Assembly: GCA_025358315.1 (NCBI GenBank)
Contig: JANYKA010000084.1
Span: 1-53,413, forward strand
Source: Gemmatimonadota bacterium
GTDB taxonomy: Bacteria > Gemmatimonadota > Gemmatimonadetes > Gemmatimonadales > Gemmatimonadaceae
Direction: 5' to 3'
Length of the DNA stretch: 53,413 bases
Both the position numbers and the translations under genes were made by a program. The notes under the pieces were generated by a model. It had not been told where the DNA came from. It ran no database searches and saw only the letters and a list, made by a program, of their open reading frames with translations. The stretch's first letter is position 1; every line of letters begins with the position of its first letter. This document shows, one piece after another, positions 1 to 8,762 of the stretch.

Positions 1-1740
1 TGCTATGACGCACTTGTACATCACTGCCTTTTGTTGTCCCTCGTTCTGTATGATCTCACCATCAGCGAAGTCGACACGCTCACCGGCGCGCTCATCGCGC
101 GGGCAAAAACCGCCACCTTCCGAACGGGCGATCTCTCGGGCATCGATGTGCTTGCGCACGTCACGCAAGGCCTGAGCGATACGACCGGTGAAGATCTTGC
201 CCTCGCGCCTTGGATTCACGAACTCGTGAAAAGCGGCCGACTCGGCGACAAGACCAAAGCTGGATTCTATAACAAACAGGGCAAAGACATTCTTGTCCTG
301 AATTGGAAAACACTCGAGTACGAGAAGCAGGATCGCTACAGCACGCCCGAGATCGATGCACTGCTGAAGCTACCGCCAATGTTGCGCGTGAGCCAAGCGA
401 AAGAACTTGGCGGCAAGCACGGTGATTTTCTTCGCAAGATTCTCGTCGAGCAAACGCACTACTGCCTCACACTGGCACCGCAACTCGCCTACGATCTCGC
501 CGCCATCGATCGCGCGATGGAATGGGGGTATGGATGGGAGATTGGCCCGTTCAAGGTGATGGACGCGCTCGGACTGGACTGGCTGCGTTCCGAATTCAAG
601 CGTGCCGGAAAGGATGAACCCGCACTGCTGAAGGCTGCGGGCAATGCGTTCTACAGCGCCGGAGCCTCCGGTACAGAGATCACGAATTTTGATCGCGCCG
701 TCAGCACGCAGGCACCAAAAACCATTCCTCTTCCGTCAATTCCGGGCCAGCTGTTGCTGTCACATCGTCAGACGATCGACGAAAACAAAGAGGCGCGTCT
801 CCGCGATCTCGGCGATGGAGTTCTCTGCCTTGAGTTCTGTGGCAAAATGAACACCCTCGGCCCCGGCGTACTAGAAATGGTCGCGCGCTCCATCGATCGG
901 GTGGGCAAGGGAAATTATGCAGGGCTCGTGCTCGGCAACGACGACCCCCGCACCTTTAGCGCTGGCGCGAATCTCGCCGCGGCCGCAGGGGCGGCCGCGA
1001 GCGGTGACTGGAAAACGATTGAAGCAAATGTGCGTGCATTTCAGGACGCCGTGATGAGCATTCGCCGCGCACCGTTTCCTGTGGTCTCGGCACCATTCGG
1101 CCTCACGCTGGGCGGTGGCGTTGAATTTTCCTTACACGCCGATCGTATCCAGGCGCACGCCGAGTTGTACATGGGACTCGTGGAAGTCGGCGTCGGCATT
1201 ATTCCGAGCGGGTGCGGTACCAAGGAACTGTTGTTCCGCTTTACCGAAGCCCTGAAGCCATACGAGGAGGCCGATCCGTTCGAAGCCGCGAAGCGCGCAT
1301 TCAAGCTGATTGCGCTTGCGCAAATGAGCGGCAGCGCACAAGAAGCACGCAAGATGGGCTTCCTGCGCCCAGTGGCTGATCGCATCTCGTTTAACCGCGA
1401 CACATTAATGACCGATGCTAAGGCGCGGGTGATTGATCTCGCCGCCGACTATGTCACACCAGCAATGAAAACAATTCGGGTACTCGGGAAAGAAACTTTG
1501 GGTAACCTCGACTATGCGCTTTTCAGTTTCAAGGAAGCCGGTCAGGCAAGTGATCACGACGTGCGTATCGGCCACGAGGTCGCATACGTTCTCGCTGGCG
1601 GCGATGGACCGCCGCGCGATGTAACCGAACAGGACATTGTCGATCTCGAACGGGAAGCCACACTGAAATTGCTGGGCACTAAAGAAACGCAGGATCGGAT
1701 CAAGCATATGTTGGAAACGGGCAAACCGCTGAGGAATTGA
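1..1740 (+). CDS. fadN: 3-hydroxyacyl-CoA dehydrogenase / enoyl-CoA hydratase (FadN type), 5' end missing
   Basis: Bifunctional beta-oxidation enzyme that hydrates enoyl-CoA and oxidises 3-hydroxyacyl-CoA. The frame is open from base 1, so the N-terminal NAD-binding domain lies outside the window and the TTG at 31 is not a true start. What remains is the C-terminal 3HCDH part (ISEVDTLTG at about 61-87, then TFRTGDLSGIDVLAH and a GFY motif near 265-275), followed by a crotonase-fold domain at about 830-1400. The crotonase domain shows the oxyanion-hole segments FSAGANL and LTLGGGVEFSLHADR, then GLVEVGVGIIP with its Glu. The order dehydrogenase first and hydratase second is that of FadN/Gram-positive type enzymes, not FadB. 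The stop is one base before the thiolase start, with GAGG at 1731-1734 serving that gene, so fadN-fadA form an operon. Confidence 0.93.
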   Translation, partial: CYDALVHHCLLLSLVLYDLTISEVDTLTGALIARAKTATFRTGDLSGIDVLAHVTQGLSDTTGEDLALAPWIHELVKSGRLGDKTKAGFYNKQGKDILVLNWKTLEYEKQDRYSTPEIDALLKLPPMLRVSQAKELGGKHGDFLRKILVEQTHYCLTLAPQLAYDLAAIDRAMEWGYGWEIGPFKVMDALGLDWLRSEFKRAGKDEPALLKAAGNAFYSAGASGTEITNFDRAVSTQAPKTIPLPSIPGQLLLSHRQTIDENKEARLRDLGDGVLCLEFCGKMNTLGPGVLEMVARSIDRVGKGNYAGLVLGNDDPRTFSAGANLAAAAGAAASGDWKTIEANVRAFQDAVMSIRRAPFPVVSAPFGLTLGGGVEFSLHADRIQAHAELYMGLVEVGVGIIPSGCGTKELLFRFTEALKPYEEADPFEAAKRAFKLIALAQMSGSAQEARKMGFLRPVADRISFNRDTLMTDAKARVIDLAADYVTPAMKTIRVLGKETLGNLDYALFSFKEAGQASDHDVRIGHEVAYVLAGGDGPPRDVTEQDIVDLEREATLKLLGTKETQDRIKHMLETGKPLRN

Positions 1741-1741
1741 T

Positions 1742-2911
1742 ATGATTGAAGTCGTCATCGTTTCTGCCGTGCGTTCGGCTGTCGCCCGCGGCAAGAAGGA
1801 CGGCTCGCTGGCGACCGTCCATCCCATTGATCTGTCCGCGACAGTGATGCGTGCTGCCGTGGATCGAGTGAAACTGGATCCGAAGCTCATCGACGATGTA
1901 CTTTGGGGCTGTGCAATGCCCGAGTCGAGCCAGGGGCTCAACATTGCTCGCCTCAGTGTACTCCGTGCCGGTTTCCCCGTTGATGTGAGCGCCGCCACGG
2001 TCAATCGCTTTTGCTCAAGTGGCCTGCAAACCGTCGCGATGGCGGCGCAGGCAATCATGAGTGGAATGAACGATGTCGTTCTTGCCGGCGGCATCGAGAT
2101 GATGAGCGCCGTACCGATGTCCGGATTTGTGACGCGTCTCCATCCGGACATGGCGGAGCAGAATATCGGAATGGGTTTTACGGCCGAACGGGTCGCCAAG
2201 CGTTGGGGCATTACGCGCGAACAGCAGGATGCTTATGCACTGGGTAGCCAGCAGAAAGCGGTAGCCGCTGTCGCAAGGGGCGCTTTCGTCGATCAGATCG
2301 TGCCGGTGTCCGTACAGAAAGTCAACTGGAAGGGCTCGACGAAAACGGTGAGCGAATTATCATTTGCCACCGACGAACTGGTTCGCGCCGCCACGACCAT
2401 CGAAGGACTCGCCAAGCTGCCGCCGGCGTTTATGCCCAAGGGCACTGTCACTGCAGGCAATGCGAGTCCGCTTTCCGATGGTGCCGCCGCAATCCTGTTA
2501 ATGAGCGCCGCCAAAGCCAAAGAACTCGGCCTCAAACCTCTTGCCCGCTTCGTGATGTTTGCCACCGCCGGTGTCGAGCCGGACGTGATGGGTATCGGCC
2601 CCGTAAAAGCGGTTCCGAAAGCACTCGCCCGTGCCGGCCTTAAGCTCGGTGACATCAAGCTCATTGAGTTCAATGAAGCATTCGCCTCGCAGGCACTCGC
2701 CGTGATCCACGATCTTGAGATCGACACCAGCATCACCAATGTGAATGGCGGAGCGATCGCATTGGGACATCCGCTGGGCGCAACCGGCGCAAAACTCACC
2801 GCGCAACTTGTGCACGAACTTGGGCATCGCGGCGGCGGATTGGGGATGGTAACGATGTGCATCGGAGGCGGAATGGGCGCCGCTGGCATCTTTGAGGTGT
2901 TCGCGGCATAG
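1742..2911 (+). CDS. fadA: Acetyl-CoA acyltransferase (thiolase)
   Basis: Thiolase that releases acetyl-CoA from 3-ketoacyl-CoA, the last step of beta-oxidation. The 389-aa length is normal. All catalytic residues are visible: nucleophilic Cys91 in NRFCSSGLQT, His343 in IALGHPLGATGAK and Cys373 in MCIGGGMGAAGIFE. The ATG at 1742 is one base after the fadN stop and has GAGG seven bases upstream, so the two subunits are made together. The pairing with a FadN-type partner, rather than a biosynthetic context, argues for a degradative thiolase. Chain-length preference cannot be read from sequence. Confidence 0.95.
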   Translation: MIEVVIVSAVRSAVARGKKDGSLATVHPIDLSATVMRAAVDRVKLDPKLIDDVLWGCAMPESSQGLNIARLSVLRAGFPVDVSAATVNRFCSSGLQTVAMAAQAIMSGMNDVVLAGGIEMMSAVPMSGFVTRLHPDMAEQNIGMGFTAERVAKRWGITREQQDAYALGSQQKAVAAVARGAFVDQIVPVSVQKVNWKGSTKTVSELSFATDELVRAATTIEGLAKLPPAFMPKGTVTAGNASPLSDGAAAILLMSAAKAKELGLKPLARFVMFATAGVEPDVMGIGPVKAVPKALARAGLKLGDIKLIEFNEAFASQALAVIHDLEIDTSITNVNGGAIALGHPLGATGAKLTAQLVHELGHRGGGLGMVTMCIGGGMGAAGIFEVFAA

Positions 2912-2957
2912 TCCAATTGTTGAAGTATCTGCACTACTCCCTCCCTCAGGTCCGACG

Positions 2958-3446
2958 ATGAGCCTGCGCAATACACTCCGCGACAAGATGCTCACTGTTT
3001 GGGTTGGCGACCCGTGGTACGGCGCTTCGAGCAAAGCGATCCACGCCGATATTTCTGCCGCGGAAGCATCAGCGCGCCCGATCGTCGGCGTGCAAAACAT
3101 CTGGGAGACCACGCTGCACATGGTCGCGTGGACCGAAGAAGCCGCTAGCCGGGTGCGTGGTAACGCGGCGCGTGAACCGGAGCGCGGTGACTGGCCGCCG
3201 ATTCCGGATACGACAACTCAACTTTGGCACGAGACCATCGCGCAGCTCGGCGCGGCACGTCAAGAGCTTCTTGATGCGCTCGAAAAAGTGCACGAAGAAG
3301 ATTTATTCACGCAGGTGCCCCGTGCTCAAGGCTCAGAAGAACCGCGCATTACGAGAGCGCAAACCGCCAGCGGCCTACTTGAACACGACATTTATCACCT
3401 TGGCCAAATTGCCCTTCTCAAGAAAGTATTGCGCGTCACGGTGTGA
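2958..3446 (+). CDS. DinB/YfiT-family putative metalloenzyme
   Basis: A 162-aa four-helix-bundle protein of the DinB/YfiT superfamily, whose members bind a divalent metal through three histidines and include thiol transferases and damage-inducible proteins. Candidate ligands are His in WETTLHMVAWTEE near residue 53 and the HDIYHLGQIALLKK segment near the C-terminus. I chose ATG 2958. A longer frame from 2892 would overlap the thiolase and adds a non-homologous arginine-rich stretch. An AGG lies at 2948-2950. It follows fadA by 46 bp on the same strand and may be cotranscribed, but the substrate is unknown. Confidence 0.8.
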   Translation: MSLRNTLRDKMLTVWVGDPWYGASSKAIHADISAAEASARPIVGVQNIWETTLHMVAWTEEAASRVRGNAAREPERGDWPPIPDTTTQLWHETIAQLGAARQELLDALEKVHEEDLFTQVPRAQGSEEPRITRAQTASGLLEHDIYHLGQIALLKKVLRVTV

Positions 3447-3504
3447 TTGAGCACACGACTTATACGACTCGAAACGCACGAGTGATTGCTGACTCTGGTT
3501 CCGA

Positions 3505-4512
3505 CTAGCATTCCATCGCCAGCACTGCGAATGTCGCCAACCAGTGTTCGCCCATATAGTCACCCGACACGTGCGGCAGGCTTGTATGCAAGTGATTGTT
3601 TGCGGCCACGATTGTGGACGCACGTCGCGGGTCTTTTGAATCGAATGTTCGCGCAATCATACGCCAACACCAGGCACGGCTAAGATTCAAACCGTCTAGA
3701 TGGGCAATCTTACCGTCTTGGCGGTCGCTCACCGCTGCCGGTGCAAAAAGCGTTTGCGGCTCCTGTTGGGCCAGTCGCGGAAGGAAGAACCCGAGCCACT
3801 CGTTAAACTCCGCCGGCTCAAGCGCACGACGCATGCACTCCGCTTCTATCAGAGCCGACGAGAGGAAATCGTCGCCACTTGGCTCCCATGCTTGGCAATC
3901 CCGGTCGGCGCCGTACCAACCTTGCGCTTTCTCCCGCAACAGCGATGCAAACCCGGCATCGCCGACTGCTTCGGCATAGTCAAAAGCGAGAACGCACGCA
4001 AATGCCGTGTTGAAATGGGTACCAGCCCGAATGGGGTACGTCGCCTTCGGCAGAAAACTGCGAAAGCGCTCCACAAAGGCACTGGCAAGTGGTCGCATTG
4101 TCGCTGACCATCGTATGCCCTCCGCCGACTCGAAGCGCGACAGCTCACCGGCAAGCATTAACAGCCAGCCCCAGCCATACGGGCGCTCGAACGTACCGCG
4201 ATTTTGCTGTGCAAGATACTCGACCTCAGCCACGACATTCCGTTCGGTGAACTGCGTGTCAAACAGGTCGCGGATGAGTGTCGCCTCTGGAAGTTCGGGA
4301 AATCGCCTCAGCAATCGTGCCAACAACCAGTATGCATGGACACACGAATGCCAGTCGAAACTGCCGTAGAAAATCGGGTGCAACTCGTGTGGAGACCGAA
4401 TGTCACCTGCACTGTTAATGACATGGTCGAGCTTGTTCGGGTACTCCCGTCGTACGTGACCGAGCGCAAGCCCCGCATACGTGCTCGCGATATCTGCGGT
4501 AAGTGCCGACAT
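3505..4512 (-). CDS. DUF2891 family protein
   Basis: A 335-aa cytosolic protein matching the DUF2891 family (HPIFYGSFDWHSCVHAYWLL near residues 45-64, RPYGWGWLLMLAGEL near 109-123, HFNTAFACVLAFDYA near 165-180). The spaced aromatic/glycine helices suggest an alpha/alpha-barrel like those of glycan and uronate enzymes, but no reaction is established. It is the last gene of a minus-strand run and starts one base after the DUF979 stop, so it is almost certainly cotranscribed with the DUF969/DUF979 transporter. That context points to use of the imported compound or of peptides related to it. No signal peptide is seen. Confidence 0.85.
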   Translation of the reverse strand: MSALTADIASTYAGLALGHVRREYPNKLDHVINSAGDIRSPHELHPIFYGSFDWHSCVHAYWLLARLLRRFPELPEATLIRDLFDTQFTERNVVAEVEYLAQQNRGTFERPYGWGWLLMLAGELSRFESAEGIRWSATMRPLASAFVERFRSFLPKATYPIRAGTHFNTAFACVLAFDYAEAVGDAGFASLLREKAQGWYGADRDCQAWEPSGDDFLSSALIEAECMRRALEPAEFNEWLGFFLPRLAQQEPQTLFAPAAVSDRQDGKIAHLDGLNLSRAWCWRMIARTFDSKDPRRASTIVAANNHLHTSLPHVSGDYMGEHWLATFAVLAMEC

Positions 4513-4513
4513 C

Positions 4514-5470
4514 CTAGAATCGAAACACGAGAAAATACATCAGCAGTGTGTTGGTAATCAACAACGGAATAGCTGTTGGGATTTGCGCCTTGATCACCGC
4601 ATACTGATCCGGCAACTCCAGCAATGCCACGGGCACAATGTTAAAATTTGCGGCCATCGGCGTCATTAACGTGCCGCAGTATCCTGATAGCATCCCTATC
4701 GCCGACATGATCACAACATTACCGCCGAAGTGGTGCACGATCACCGGCAATCCGATCCCCGCCGTCATTACGGGAAACGCCGCAAATGCATTTCCCATGA
4801 TTATCGTGAACAATGCCATGCCAATCGTGTATGTCGCGACCGCGACAAAGGCATGCTCGAGTGGTATCCAACGCTGCGCCAGCGTCGCCACAACGGTACC
4901 AACGCCGGCCAACGCAAAAAGTGCACCAAGCGCAGCGAGCGTCTGCGGAAGTACTGCCGCCCAACCGACGGAATCGAGCAGCCGGCGCGCCTCACGTAAC
5001 GGCGCCAGCGCCGGTGGCCGCAACATCACCATCGCCACGACGAGCGCCACAATGGTGGCAAGCCCCAATGAAATCTGAGTCACCTGCTTGGGGTCAACCA
5101 ATGCTTCGCCAAATAGTCTGGCATTCTTCAAATAGAGCGCACCCAATAGCGTCACCACAGGGATGGTGAGGGCCGGCACAAACAGCAGATTCTTCCATCG
5201 GCGCGCACTCACAAGCCGTGCTTCCATACTCGTATGAACAACCGTCCCCTGCCCCAAACCACGGATCGCCACCGCCGCGACCATCACGATCACCAGACAG
5301 CCATTTACAAAATCCGTCAGATATGACCCCGCGAGAAACGTGATCGAGTACGTGCCCCAGAAGATCGTGTTGTTGATGCGTCGGGGGTTTGTTGTGTCGA
5401 CAGCATTCAGCAATGCTACACCGCCCATCAATACGCCCATCAGCACATAAATGGAACCAAGCTTAATCAC
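4514..5470 (-). CDS. DUF979 family membrane protein (putative 5-oxoproline transporter subunit)
   Basis: A 318-aa polytopic inner-membrane protein with about eight to nine hydrophobic segments. Recognisable family stretches are MIKLGSIYVLMGVLMGG, RRINNTIFWGTYSITFLAGS and GYCGTLMTPMAANFNIVP. DUF979 proteins nearly always pair with DUF969. The pair is often next to pyroglutamyl-peptidase or 5-oxoprolinase genes, and from memory is annotated as a putative 5-oxoproline transporter. Here the start overlaps the DUF969 stop by four bases (ATGA), which supports a two-subunit complex. No pcp or pxp gene lies in the window, so the substrate is inferred from family association only. Confidence 0.87.
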   Translation of the reverse strand: MIKLGSIYVLMGVLMGGVALLNAVDTTNPRRINNTIFWGTYSITFLAGSYLTDFVNGCLVIVMVAAVAIRGLGQGTVVHTSMEARLVSARRWKNLLFVPALTIPVVTLLGALYLKNARLFGEALVDPKQVTQISLGLATIVALVVAMVMLRPPALAPLREARRLLDSVGWAAVLPQTLAALGALFALAGVGTVVATLAQRWIPLEHAFVAVATYTIGMALFTIIMGNAFAAFPVMTAGIGLPVIVHHFGGNVVIMSAIGMLSGYCGTLMTPMAANFNIVPVALLELPDQYAVIKAQIPTAIPLLITNTLLMYFLVFRF

Positions 5471-6153
5471 TGGACACGCTCGTTTCGCGTGCCGAGCTCA
5501 CGCTCCAGGCGCCGATCCAACAAAACCAGCCGTACGAAGTGAATCCCCATTGCGAATAGGGCCGTCGGAATGGACCAGAGCGCCAGACGCGTCGGCTCCA
5601 CGCTGATACCGTTTTGCTCGAGAAATCCTTTGATCAACAGTAGCGAGCCAATCGCAATAAATACGTCCTCACCGAAAAAGTACGCGACATTATCCACAGC
5701 CGACGCATGGGCTCGAATCGTGTATCGTACCTTCGGCGACAATTCACCGAATCGACTTTCGGCGGCACCTTCCGCCATCGGCGCAATTAGCGGCCGCACC
5801 ATCTGCGCATGACCGCCAAGTGAGGTGAGCCCAAGCGCCGAGGTGATTTGACGGACCGAGAAATAGGCCATCAGCACGCGCCCGGTCGTGGCCCCTTGGA
5901 TTCGGGTGATCACGTCACGCGCTCGCTCTTTAAGTCCGGCATGTTCCAGCAGTCCGATCACGGGCAACACCAGCCACACAATGGCCACATACCGGCTGTC
6001 GATGAATGCTTTTCCGAATGCGGCGATCACATGGTGCAGATCGCGCCCACTCGCCAAACCCGTGGCAACACCGGCGACGGTGACGACGAGCAGCGGATTC
6101 AACCGAATGGCGAATCCGATGATAACAATCAGCACGCCAATCAGGACGATCAT
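5467..6153 (-). CDS. DUF969 family membrane protein (partner of DUF979)
   Basis: A 228-aa inner-membrane protein, the obligate neighbour of DUF979 in many genomes. It begins MIVLIGVLIVIIGFAIRLNP, the usual DUF969 N-terminus, and contains SALGLTSLGGHAQMVRPLI and the SAVDNVAYFFGEDVFIA segment. I place the start at ATG 6153. The frame continues upstream to 6198, but that adds a charged non-family stretch overlapping the GNAT gene. No convincing Shine-Dalgarno is present, so translation may depend on coupling to the GNAT gene 19 bp upstream. It overlaps DUF979 by four bases. Confidence 0.85.
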   Translation of the reverse strand: MIVLIGVLIVIIGFAIRLNPLLVVTVAGVATGLASGRDLHHVIAAFGKAFIDSRYVAIVWLVLPVIGLLEHAGLKERARDVITRIQGATTGRVLMAYFSVRQITSALGLTSLGGHAQMVRPLIAPMAEGAAESRFGELSPKVRYTIRAHASAVDNVAYFFGEDVFIAIGSLLLIKGFLEQNGISVEPTRLALWSIPTALFAMGIHFVRLVLLDRRLERELGTRNERVQ

Positions 6154-6172
6154 GTGTGAGACAAAGCGCCGG

Positions 6173-6757
6173 TCATCCGCGAAGGCCATCGCGCGCAAAC
6201 GCCGTTTCGAGCTGTGCCTTCACCGCGGGCCACTCATCGTCGACAATGCTGAAGTAGACCGTGTCACGGTTGGAACCGTCCTCCTGAATCATATGTTTTC
6301 GGAAAGTCCCCTCTTCGGTTGCGCCCAGTCGGAGAATGGCCGTTCGCGATTTTATATTTTGCGAACTCGTTTTGAATTCCACCCGTCGCCGCTGTTGCTC
6401 CTCAAAAGCGTAGCGGAGCATCAAATATTTGGCCTCAGTGTTCACGCGACTGCGCTGCCAGGCTGGTGCGATCCACGTCGCGCCGATTTCCGCCCTGCGG
6501 TGCGAAGTATCGATATTCATGAAGCGCGTCGATCCGATAACCCTGCCGGTTTCCCGGAGCGTGGTCGCGAATGGAATCGCCGAGCCGGCGTGCTGTGCCG
6601 TGAGTGCCTCTTCAACCCATTCCTGCATTGCGCCTCGATCGCGAACACCTTTCGGCATCCACCGCCAGATCTCCGGATCGAATCCAACTTCGCACAACGC
6701 ATCAACATGACCAACCGTGAGTGGCACTAGCTGCACCACGTCGCCTACAAGATTCAT
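6173..6757 (-). CDS. GNAT family N-acetyltransferase (RimJ/RimL-like)
   Basis: A 194-aa acetyltransferase, likely transferring acetyl from acetyl-CoA to an amine. Features typical of RimJ/RimL-like members are VQLVPLTVGHVDAL at the N-terminus, VIGSTRFMNIDTSHRRAEIGATWIAPAWQ (beta4-beta5) and NTEAKYLMLRYAFE (acetyl-CoA loop and alpha3). YFSIVDDEWPAVKAQLE ends the fold. Start ATG 6757 overlaps the stop of the upstream symporter (ATGA), with GGAG four bases before it inside the symporter's last codons, so the two are translationally coupled. It could detoxify or modify an amino acid or peptide handled by this operon. That role is inference. Confidence 0.85.
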   Translation of the reverse strand: MNLVGDVVQLVPLTVGHVDALCEVGFDPEIWRWMPKGVRDRGAMQEWVEEALTAQHAGSAIPFATTLRETGRVIGSTRFMNIDTSHRRAEIGATWIAPAWQRSRVNTEAKYLMLRYAFEEQQRRRVEFKTSSQNIKSRTAILRLGATEEGTFRKHMIQEDGSNRDTVYFSIVDDEWPAVKAQLETAFARDGLRG

Positions 6758-7983
6758 CGCTCCACCTTGGCGACGATAGCTACTGCTGCGAGATCGCCAG
6801 TCACATTCAGCACGGTCGCGAAGGTATCGGGAATGGCGTCTACCGCAATCAAGATTCCTACCCCTTCTGGCGGGAGCCCGATCGCCACAAGAAGCGGTGT
6901 GAGCATAATGAACGCTCCACGCGGCACGCCGGGCGACGCAAACGCCAGAAATACCGCCGCGAAAGCAATCGTGGCTAGCTCCTTCGCGTGTAGTGGCACG
7001 CCGTAAAACCAGCCGACGAACAACGCCCCCACCGTCCACGACACTGGTGCTGCCAGCTTAAACACGGATACCGACAGCGGCAAGACAAATCCTGTCACAC
7101 GATTCGAGAGCCCCAGTCCCAGTTCGGCGCTTTCTACCAGTGCGGGCAACGATGCGAGCGACGAACTGGAGCTGAACGCGATGAGCTGCGCCGGAAGCGC
7201 GGCCCGTGCAAAGCGGCGAACCGGAATTCCGCCGGCCAATGCAACAACGGGATATAACAGAAGCGTCATCGCGACGCTCGCGCCGGCGTACGCCACTATG
7301 TAAAAACCAATTGCGCCGACGAGCGATGGTCCAGCGTGCGCAGCCAATGGCAGCACTAATGCGAAAATTCCAAGCGGTGCGATCGCGAGGATCCATCGCA
7401 CCAGCACAAACATGGCGTCACCCAGCGCCCGGAAGAATCCGACCAATGTTTCGCGTCCGCGCTCCGGGCTTTGCGCAACCGCCAGCGCGAACAACAGGGT
7501 GAACACAATCAATGGCACCAGGGCACCGTTTGCTGCCGCCGCCACGGGATTGCTGGGAATCAATGACTGAAGCCATTCACCAAAACTGGCACCTTGTCCG
7601 CTCGCCGCAATCTGTCCCGCGGCCTCGGCGGCACCCGTCGGAAGCACCGGCAACGAAGTAGCATGCGGCAGCAACGCGAACACAGAGGCCGTGATCGGGA
7701 TGATTACCAACGCCACTCCGACCAGCAACAGCCCGAATACCAACAGTGTCCTGCCGCCCATCCGACCGATCACTGTCAGATTCGACGTGGACGCGACACC
7801 CGTCACAATCAGTGACACCACAAGCGGAATCACCGTCATCCGGATGGCGTTCACCCATATGATGCCGATGGGAGCAATCCAATCGGCGACGCGTAACAGT
7901 GATGCATTCGCCGAGGCACCGATGGCAAATCCGCCAGCGACGGCGGCGCCAAGGGCAACAAGAACGCGTGTGCTCTCTTTCAT
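6754..7983 (-). CDS. Dicarboxylate/amino acid:cation symporter (DAACS family)
   Basis: A 409-aa secondary transporter of the glutamate/dicarboxylate symporter fold. Visible are MKESTRVLVALGAAVAGG (TM1), the serine-rich re-entrant hairpin in AFSSSSSLASLPALVE, and the TM8 segment DAIPDTFATVLNVTGDLAA, which carries the Asp and Asn/Thr residues used for substrate and ion binding. The canonical NMDGT motif of TM7 is absent: the position reads VLPLSVSVFKLAAPVSW, as in a divergent subfamily. It shares a four-base overlap with the GNAT gene and sits 11 bp after the SDR gene, so it probably imports the amino or hydroxy acid that the dehydratase and SDR process. Confidence 0.9.
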   Translation of the reverse strand: MKESTRVLVALGAAVAGGFAIGASANASLLRVADWIAPIGIIWVNAIRMTVIPLVVSLIVTGVASTSNLTVIGRMGGRTLLVFGLLLVGVALVIIPITASVFALLPHATSLPVLPTGAAEAAGQIAASGQGASFGEWLQSLIPSNPVAAAANGALVPLIVFTLLFALAVAQSPERGRETLVGFFRALGDAMFVLVRWILAIAPLGIFALVLPLAAHAGPSLVGAIGFYIVAYAGASVAMTLLLYPVVALAGGIPVRRFARAALPAQLIAFSSSSSLASLPALVESAELGLGLSNRVTGFVLPLSVSVFKLAAPVSWTVGALFVGWFYGVPLHAKELATIAFAAVFLAFASPGVPRGAFIMLTPLLVAIGLPPEGVGILIAVDAIPDTFATVLNVTGDLAAVAIVAKVER

Positions 7984-7994
7984 AGCGAAAGAAG

Positions 7995-8762
7995 TTACAT
8001 CATTAAGTCGCCGCCGTTAATATCAAACGACGCGCCAGTGATGTATCCTGACGCCTCCGACGCCGCGAAACAGATCAAATCGGCCACCTCGAGCGATGTT
8101 CCAAGCCGCGGCACCGGATAATTGGCCGCAAGCGTGCCTAGTAGCTCGAACGACGCATACTCGTGGGTGAGTTCGGTATCAATCATTCCGGGACAGATCG
8201 CGTTGACAGTAATGCCATATTTGCCGAGCTCCTTGGCGGCGGCCCGTGTCAGACCAAGCAGGCCCGCCTTGGAAGCCGTGTAATGCGCGCCGCCGAGTGT
8301 GCTGACCGTTCGGCCGGCCGATGATGAGATGTTCACAATGCGACCATAGTGCTGCGACTGCATCGCCGGCACCACGGCCTTCGTGAGCAGAAACGGCGCG
8401 GTGAGGTTCACCTCTATCGCCTGACGCCATTCTTCGGCCACGAGTTCAGTGAATCGGGTGGAACGTGCCAGCGCTGCGTTGTTGACCAAAATATCGATCC
8501 GGCCAAACCGCTCCATCGTGAGACGCGCGATCTCATCCGGCACACCGGTCGCGGCGACGTCGCCTGGTACGGCAATCGCTCGTTCGCCCAACGCTTTGGC
8601 GGTTGCTTCGGCCCGTGCACGATCGCGCACATTGACGGCCACCGATGCCCCGCGCTCATAGAACCGCGTGGCCGCTGCAAGTCCCAAGCCCCGCGCGGCG
8701 CCGGTAACAATTACAACGCGACCAGTAAAATCGGCGGGAGAGTTCGCGGCGATTAATTCCAC
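7995..8762 (-). CDS. SDR family oxidoreductase (FabG-like)
   Basis: A 255-aa classical short-chain dehydrogenase with a Rossmann fold. The cofactor motif TGAARGLG is near residue 20, NNAA near 95, the catalytic Ser in NISSSAG near 147 and Tyr-x3-Lys in YTASKAG near 161-167. ICPGMIDTEL and the C-terminal GASFDINGGDLMM complete the fold. The N-terminal part looks suited to NAD(P), but I cannot fix which. Its start overlaps the end of the threonine-dehydratase gene by ten bases, so the two enzymes may act on the same hydroxyamino or hydroxy acid. The substrate is unknown. Confidence 0.88.
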   Translation of the reverse strand: MELIAANSPADFTGRVVIVTGAARGLGLAAATRFYERGASVAVNVRDRARAEATAKALGERAIAVPGDVAATGVPDEIARLTMERFGRIDILVNNAALARSTRFTELVAEEWRQAIEVNLTAPFLLTKAVVPAMQSQHYGRIVNISSSAGRTVSTLGGAHYTASKAGLLGLTRAAAKELGKYGITVNAICPGMIDTELTHEYASFELLGTLAANYPVPRLGTSLEVADLICFAASEASGYITGASFDINGGDLMM

